Of a DNA stretch of 44,845 nt, positions 40,747-44,845 are shown piece by piece. The notes beneath the pieces were generated by a model. That model had not been told where the DNA came from and searched no databases. It saw only the letters and a program-made list of their open reading frames with translations. The position numbers and the translations under genes were made by a program. Origin of the DNA: Candidatus Peregrinibacteria bacterium. GTDB taxonomy: Bacteria > Patescibacteriota > Gracilibacteria > Peribacterales > Peribacteraceae. The DNA lies in the NCBI GenBank assembly GCA_016196295.1, contig JACPYA010000076.1, forward strand, positions 1-44,845, read 5' to 3'. Every line of letters begins with the position of its first letter. Positions within the stretch are counted from its first letter, which is position 1.

Positions 40747-40815
40747 CGTGAATATAGAATATAGTATGTTGAATGTTGGGCTTCCAACATTCCATATTCC
40801 ACATTCAACATTCAA
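40747..40815. terminator. Nested hairpin after the pyrophosphatase gene (word AATGTTG)
   Basis: GAATGTTGG-gctt-CCAACATTC is a perfect 9-bp stem, extended by ATATAGTATGTTGA on the left and CATATTCCACATTCAACATTC-like units on the right (each under 15 bases). It also supplies TATATT/TATTCT just before the glycosyltransferase start. Confidence 0.6.
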
Positions 40816-42891
40816 TTAAATAAAGAGTGCAGCCAATGCCAAGGTCAGTGTCGAGAACAACTTAATCAAGACGTGCAAGCTCGGGCCCGCCGTGTCCTTG
40901 AACGGATCTCCGACCGTATCGCCCGTGACGGCGGCCTGGTGGGCCGGGCTGCGCTTGCCTCCGTGCGCGCCCATTTCGATGAACTTCTTCGCGTTGTCCC
41001 ATGCGCCTCCGGAATTATTGAGGTAGCAGGCGACGAGCACGCCGACGATGGTGCCGACCATCAGGAGCCCCGCGACGGCTTCCGCGCCCAGCGTCACGCC
41101 GATGGCGATCGGCGCGGCGACGGCCAGCACTCCCGGGAGGATCATCTCATGCAGGGCGGACTTTGTGGCGATGTCTACGGCCGCTGCATAGTCCGGCTCT
41201 TCGGTGCCATCCATGATTCCCTTCTTCTCTTTGAATTGGCGGCGCACTTCTTCGACGATCACGCCGGCGGCCTTGCCGACCGCGCGGATGGTGAGCGAGG
41301 TGAAGAAGAAGACGACCATCGCGCCGAGGAACGCTCCGACGAAGACGTTTACGTCCGCGAGGTTCACGACGGTCAGGTCTACTTCTTCCATGTAGGCGGA
41401 GAAGAGAAGGAAGGCGGCGAGAGCCGCGGACCCCACGGCATATCCCTTCGTAAGCGCTTTCGTCGTGTTGCCCGCGGCATCCAGCTCATCGGTGACGCGA
41501 CGCATCTCTTCCGGAGCCTTGCTCATCTCCACGATGCCACCCGCGTTATCCGTGATCGGTCCGAACATGTCCATCGAGAGGACGTAGCCGACGACGGCCA
41601 ACATTCCCATGGTGGCGACGGCCGTGCCGTAGATGCCTCCGCCCTCCAGTCCCGTTTGGTCACCCAACCAGAATGCACCGAACAGAGCGGCGCACACCGC
41701 GAGCACGGAGAGGCCCGTGGATTCCATACCGATAGCGGTGCCGGAGATGATGTTCGTTGCGTGTCCGGTCTTGCTTGCGTTGGCGATCGCCTGCACCGGG
41801 CGGTGATTTTTGCCGGTGTAGTAATCCGTGATGTAGACGAATGCGACGGAGCAGAGCACGCCGACGAGACCAGCGAGAGCGAACATCCACCACGTTTGAC
41901 CGCCATCCGCAGTCTGGGTGTTCAGCATGGTGTAGCAGGTTGCAAAGAGGGCAGCGGTCGTCAGGACCGCCGTCACCCAGAATCCGCGCGTCATCGCTTT
42001 CATCGGGGCTTCGCCATCCTTCGCCTTCACGCTGTAGACGCCGATGATGGCGGCGACGAGTCCGATGGAGCGCAGGATCAACGGGAAGAGGATTCCTTTG
42101 AGGCCGAAGACCGGGAAGAGCGCGACACCGAGGACCATCGCACCGATGTTTTCCGCGGAGATCGATTCAAAAAGATCCGCTCCGCGACCGGCGCAGTCTC
42201 CGACGTTATCTCCGACCAGGTCGGCGATAACGGCAGGGTTCCGTGGGTCATCTTCCGGGATGCCCGCTTCGATCTTTCCAACGAGATCCGCCCCCACGTC
42301 CGCTGCTTTCGTGTAGATGCCTCCGCCGAGCTGGGCGAAGAGCGCGACGAACGACGCGCCGAATCCGTACCCGACGATCAGCTCCGGAATGTCATCGATC
42401 GGCAAATCCAACACGAAACGGTAGAGCAGGTAGAGCCCGCTGATGCCGATGAGAGAGAGCGCCGTGATGACGATCGCCGACACCGCGCCTCCACGCAGAG
42501 CCATCTGCAGCGCCGCATTGAGTCCATTCTTCGCGACCCCCGCCGTCTTCAAGTTCGCTTTTGTCGCAACGATCATCGAGACGATGCCAGAAAGCGCGGA
42601 GAAGAGACACCCAAGCAAGAACGATCCGCCGATCTCAAACCCGTGTTCCCAGCTGCCCAACAGTCCGTAGACGACGATCATGCCGCCGCCGACCACGAGC
42701 GAGAGGACCGCGATGGTCTTGTACTGGCGACGCACGAAGGCGCGTGCACCCGTCGAGATGGCTTTCGCGACTTTCTGCATGGCAGGCGTGCCGTCACCGG
42801 CGTTCTTCACCTGATTCCAGAAGACCAAGCTGTAGAGGAGGCCCGCAATCGCGAGGACCGGGGCGAACAATTCGAGCGAGAGCGTACTCAT
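40816..42891 (-). CDS. hppA: Membrane H+-translocating pyrophosphatase, K+-independent type
   Basis: 691 residues from the ATG at 42891; an earlier Met would lie in the promoter. [16 protein letters not shown] (191-206), [12 protein letters not shown] (213-224), [14 protein letters not shown] (227-240) and the late [17 protein letters not shown] are the PPi/Mg binding blocks. [10 protein letters not shown] (474-483) has Lys478 and Thr481 where K+-dependent enzymes have Ala and Gly, so it is K+-independent. It hydrolyses PPi to pump protons. An ArsR-type regulator gene lies upstream and may control it. Confidence 0.97.
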   Translation of the reverse strand: MSTLSLELFAPVLAIAGLLYSLVFWNQVKNAGDGTPAMQKVAKAISTGARAFVRRQYKTIAVLSLVVGGGMIVVYGLLGSWEHGFEIGGSFLLGCLFSALSGIVSMIVATKANLKTAGVAKNGLNAALQMALRGGAVSAIVITALSLIGISGLYLLYRFVLDLPIDDIPELIVGYGFGASFVALFAQLGGGIYTKAADVGADLVGKIEAGIPEDDPRNPAVIADLVGDNVGDCAGRGADLFESISAENIGAMVLGVALFPVFGLKGILFPLILRSIGLVAAIIGVYSVKAKDGEAPMKAMTRGFWVTAVLTTAALFATCYTMLNTQTADGGQTWWMFALAGLVGVLCSVAFVYITDYYTGKNHRPVQAIANASKTGHATNIISGTAIGMESTGLSVLAVCAALFGAFWLGDQTGLEGGGIYGTAVATMGMLAVVGYVLSMDMFGPITDNAGGIVEMSKAPEEMRRVTDELDAAGNTTKALTKGYAVGSAALAAFLLFSAYMEEVDLTVVNLADVNVFVGAFLGAMVVFFFTSLTIRAVGKAAGVIVEEVRRQFKEKKGIMDGTEEPDYAAAVDIATKSALHEMILPGVLAVAAPIAIGVTLGAEAVAGLLMVGTIVGVLVACYLNNSGGAWDNAKKFIEMGAHGGKRSPAHQAAVTGDTVGDPFKDTAGPSLHVLIKLFSTLTLALAALFI

Positions 42892-42921
42892 ACAAAAAAG
42901 AGGGGACGGATCAAAAAGTGC

Positions 42922-42935
42922 TGAGAGAGTACTCA
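42922..42935 (-). promoter_or_regulatory. hppA promoter with operator-like palindrome
   Basis: Minus strand: TTGCCG (42949-42954), 17-bp spacer, TACTCT (42926-42931). The -10 is embedded in TGAG-N6-CTCA, similar to the palindrome at 43240 before the regulator gene. Confidence 0.55.
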
Positions 42936-42963
42936 AGGATGATGTTTTCGGCAAGGATGAGCT

Positions 42964-43233
42964 CTATAGCCCTTTTATCATTGTTTCCGCGATAGGACTC
43001 ATTTTTTCAGCGAGTACATATTCAACAGTCTTCTTTTGGCGTCGATCGAGAATAATCCCGGCATTGCGAAGTAAACGAAGGTGCTGAGAAGTGGCCTGTA
43101 TGCTGCATCCGAGTTCTTTCGCTATGTCCCCCACAATGGCTTTCCGATTCTTTTTGAGAAATGCCAGCAGACGAATCCTCCGCCATTGAGCGAGAGCTTT
43201 ACATTGCTTTTCGAGGAATCGGATGTCGGCCAT
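42964..43233 (-). CDS. ArsR-family winged-helix transcriptional regulator
   Basis: 89 residues. The winged helix is clear: AQWRRIRLLAFLKKN, AIVGDIAKELGCSIQATSQHLRLLRNAGI (recognition helix ATSQHLRLLRNAG), then the wing LDRRQKKTVEYVLA. It has one Cys (GCS) and no ArsR-type CxC metal site, so the signal is unclear. Only 72 bp separate it from hppA downstream. TATTCT lies 8 nt before the ATG within a perfect palindrome, suggesting self-repression. Confidence 0.88.
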   Translation of the reverse strand: MADIRFLEKQCKALAQWRRIRLLAFLKKNRKAIVGDIAKELGCSIQATSQHLRLLRNAGIILDRRQKKTVEYVLAEKMSPIAETMIKGL

Positions 43234-43239
43234 AGCGGA

Positions 43240-43253
43240 TGAGAATACTCTCA
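43240..43253 (-). promoter_or_regulatory. Operator over the -10 of the ArsR-type gene
   Basis: TGAGA-ATAC-TCTCA, 5-bp perfect arms. On the minus strand it contains TATTCT (43242-43247). Confidence 0.6.
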
Positions 43254-43299
43254 GAATGATTTGCGCAAAAGATTGAGATAAGAGAGATAAGAAAATGCG

Positions 43300-43524
43300 C
43301 TATCGCCTTCGTCTCTCCGTTTCCAGGACAATTCCTACAAGCGCCAGATTCGGATCTGCCTGCAGCACTTTATAAATTCGCCGCCTATGTTCTTCGGTGG
43401 CCTTCATGCCTTTCGGGGAACGACCTTCTCGAATGGCTTCTTCTCGGGCCAAAGCATCGGCTGCTCGAGTGACGATCGCCCCCAGGGGATCCTGACGCTC
43501 TTCGATGGCTCCTTTTTTTCTCAT
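43300..43524 (-). CDS. Small charged hypothetical protein
   Basis: 74 residues, soluble, Arg/Glu-rich helical (AIVTRAADALAREEAIREGR, EEHRRRIYKVLQADPNLALVG). TATGAT lies 18-19 nt before the ATG. It could be a small regulator or antitoxin-like protein; no family recognised. Confidence 0.5.
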   Translation of the reverse strand: MRKKGAIEERQDPLGAIVTRAADALAREEAIREGRSPKGMKATEEHRRRIYKVLQADPNLALVGIVLETERRRR

Positions 43525-43580
43525 GATGTCTGCGTTTCTCGATCATATCCCGTGATCTGCACGGTCTGCTGATCCGGATT

Positions 43581-43745
43581 TCATTCTTGCGGACTGGCAT
43601 TCAATGCAATTCTCCGTCGTACGTTCAGAATATGATTTGGCGGAAGAGGCGCGAGTGGTTTCGATGGCGTGTCGTCCAGTGGTAACTCCATGCCGTTGAT
43701 GTGTTCTGGTTTTGTCATGTCTTTAGGATAATCCCCGATGTTCAT
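43581..43745 (-). CDS. Possible 54-residue hypothetical protein
   Basis: MNIGDYPKDMTKPEHINGM, then a Pro-rich middle and a basic NVRRRIALN end. It precedes the 74-residue gene by 56 bp. No family and no clear promoter. Confidence 0.3.
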   Translation of the reverse strand: MNIGDYPKDMTKPEHINGMELPLDDTPSKPLAPLPPNHILNVRRRIALNASPQE

Positions 43746-43771
43746 CGTCACAATCAAAGAAGAGGTACCAT

Positions 43772-44845
43772 ATGGACCGCATGAAGAGGCAAGAATCTCC
43801 CACAGAAGTGCTTCGCAAAAGGATTGCCGAGGTTCCGACCGACCCCGGCATTTACCGCTGGCTGAGTAAGGAGGGGGAAGTGCTCTACGTCGGGAAGGCC
43901 AAGAGCCTCCGGAACCGTGTGCGCAGTTACCTGAATGGAAACGGCAAGGCACAGGGGCCCTGGAAGGAGTCCCTTATCAAGCAGATCGCGGACTTCGACG
44001 TGACCGTCACAACCAGCGAGCTCGAGGCGCTCGTGCTCGAGACCAATCTGATCAAGAAGCTGCGACCCAAGTACAACGTTCTCATGAAGGACGACAAAAA
44101 TTACGTCTACGTCCGGATCACCGTCTATGAAGATTTTCCTCGGATCGAGGTCGTGCGGCGGATCGTGGAGGATGGAGCCAGATACTTTGGACCGTATCTG
44201 AGTGCGTACGACACGCATCGAACGCTGGAAGTTCTTCATCAGATCTACGGCTTCAAAGCGTGCAAGGCATCGCTGGATTTCAAAAATGGCATCACCAAGG
44301 TGGAGCCGCGCGAGTGTCTGGAGCATCAGATCGGCCGCTGCAACGGACTCTGCGTGAACGCGGTCACACAGGAGCAGCATGAAGCTGCGATCGATCAGGT
44401 CATGTCGTTCTTCAAGGGCCATCGCGATCCTGCCATCGCACGCTTGAAGGAGATCATGCGGGAGGTGGCGGCCGCGAAGAAGTTTGAGAAAGCGGGGGAG
44501 CTGCGTGATTCCTTGAAGTTGTTTGAGCATTATCAAGTGGGACAACTCGTTTCGGATCCTTCCGGCGACAATACCGACGTCGTCGGCGTCGCACTCCTCT
44601 CCGGGAGAGCCTCGGTCGTTGTGATGCAACAACGCGGTGGGAAAGTCGCGGGTGAGCAGCAAGTGAATCTCTCCGGTCAGGCGGAAACCATCTGCGACGT
44701 GCTCGAACAATTTCTTCCCCAGTACTACGAAGCGATTACCGATCTGCCCGATACGATCCTCGTTGCGGAGGACTTCGATGAGCGCGAACTCCTGAGCGCC
44801 TACCTGACTCTCCAAAAGGAGAAGAAGGTGACGGTCGCGGTGCCC
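43772..44845 (+). CDS. uvrC: Excinuclease ABC subunit C, N-terminal part (runs off the right edge)
   Basis: 358 residues visible. The GIY-YIG nuclease is about 20-100: GIYRW, VLYVGKAKSLRNRV, and later LVLETNLIKKLRPKYN and KDDKNYVYVRIT. Then RYFGPYLSA, a CRN-like Cys cluster (GFKACKAS; PRECLEHQIGRCNGLCV) and the UVR motif region (AIARLKEIMREVAAAKKFEKA). It makes the 3' incision in nucleotide-excision repair. It is the only gene here with a credible Shine-Dalgarno (AGAGG, 6 nt before the ATG). Confidence 0.97.
   Translation, partial: MDRMKRQESPTEVLRKRIAEVPTDPGIYRWLSKEGEVLYVGKAKSLRNRVRSYLNGNGKAQGPWKESLIKQIADFDVTVTTSELEALVLETNLIKKLRPKYNVLMKDDKNYVYVRITVYEDFPRIEVVRRIVEDGARYFGPYLSAYDTHRTLEVLHQIYGFKACKASLDFKNGITKVEPRECLEHQIGRCNGLCVNAVTQEQHEAAIDQVMSFFKGHRDPAIARLKEIMREVAAAKKFEKAGELRDSLKLFEHYQVGQLVSDPSGDNTDVVGVALLSGRASVVVMQQRGGKVAGEQQVNLSGQAETICDVLEQFLPQYYEAITDLPDTILVAEDFDERELLSAYLTLQKEKKVTVAVP

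Noticed and set aside
40873-42924. 683-residue plus-strand open frame opposite hppA, and similar long antisense frames opposite proS, uvrC and the sugar dehydrogenase
   Set aside because: These are shadows of high-G+C genes. They are Arg-, Asp- and His-rich with no motif, while the opposite strand has complete conserved motifs.
1-44845. Use of the UGA-glycine code of Gracilibacteria/Absconditabacteria
   Set aside because: Several recognised genes end at TGA exactly where their families end (archease, GpmA, flavodoxin), so TGA is a stop here.
1-44845. CRISPR array, tRNA or rRNA genes
   Set aside because: No regularly spaced identical repeats, and no cloverleaf with a T-loop GTTCGA in the right context; GTTCGA near 740 lies in a palindromic scar without tRNA arms.

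Overview
The window looks like one genome segment of a Candidate Phyla Radiation bacterium, most plausibly a Peribacteria/Peregrinibacteria-type lineage (inference). The signs are moderately high G+C, very compact gene packing, many short membrane proteins without a recognisable family, an archaeal/eukaryotic-type ProRS, an RtcB-archease pair, a membrane pyrophosphatase, and large lineage-specific proteins. TGA acts as an ordinary stop codon, which argues against the Gracilibacteria/Absconditabacteria code. I see no rRNA or tRNA gene and no CRISPR array.

Layout. 1-970: left-truncated D12-class DNA adenine methyltransferase, then a repeat-rich scar next to the stump of a DsrE-like gene. 976-9088: an almost wholly minus-strand metal/redox/envelope-stress island with SHOCT, DUF302, DUF2933 and DUF305-type proteins, a metal permease, two flavodoxins, a ferredoxin/flavodoxin reductase, an SDR, a rhodanese, His-rich small proteins, Hsp20 and a GlsB/YeaQ protein. 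9089-10800: palindromic repeats around an IS1595-like transposase. 10823-13133: RtcB, archease and a membrane protein. 13359-17275: GpmA with an alpha/beta hydrolase, a phosphoribosyltransferase, a second repeat island and a Ser-stalked cupredoxin. 17387-23607: a PRMT-like methyltransferase, Cfa, two bPH-domain membrane proteins, a D-2-hydroxyacid dehydrogenase and a VIT-type transporter. 23604-27678: ProRS, a lipoprotein sugar dehydrogenase, an unknown membrane protein and a PAP2-like protein. 27700-33273: a three-gene operon of unknown function ending in a 1390-residue membrane/coiled-coil protein. 33382-37808: HPF, a PKD-7TM protein, and an ATP-grasp/RimB-like/DUF1704 fusion. 37922-42891: DUF3048, L25, a glycosyltransferase and H+-pyrophosphatase. 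42964-44845: an ArsR-type regulator, two small ORFs and UvrC (right-truncated).

Two global signals stand out. (1) Start codons almost never have a Shine-Dalgarno sequence. About a dozen genes have a -10-like hexamer (TATAAT, TACAAT, TAGAAT and similar) only 6-8 nt before the start, which implies leaderless mRNA. Many others, especially in the stress island, have a 15-35 nt almost pure C/U tract immediately before AUG. (2) Intergenic spaces carry two kinds of palindrome: a REP-like family (GTAG-TCC...GGA-CGAAG), and locus-private inverted repeats each built from its own short repeated word.
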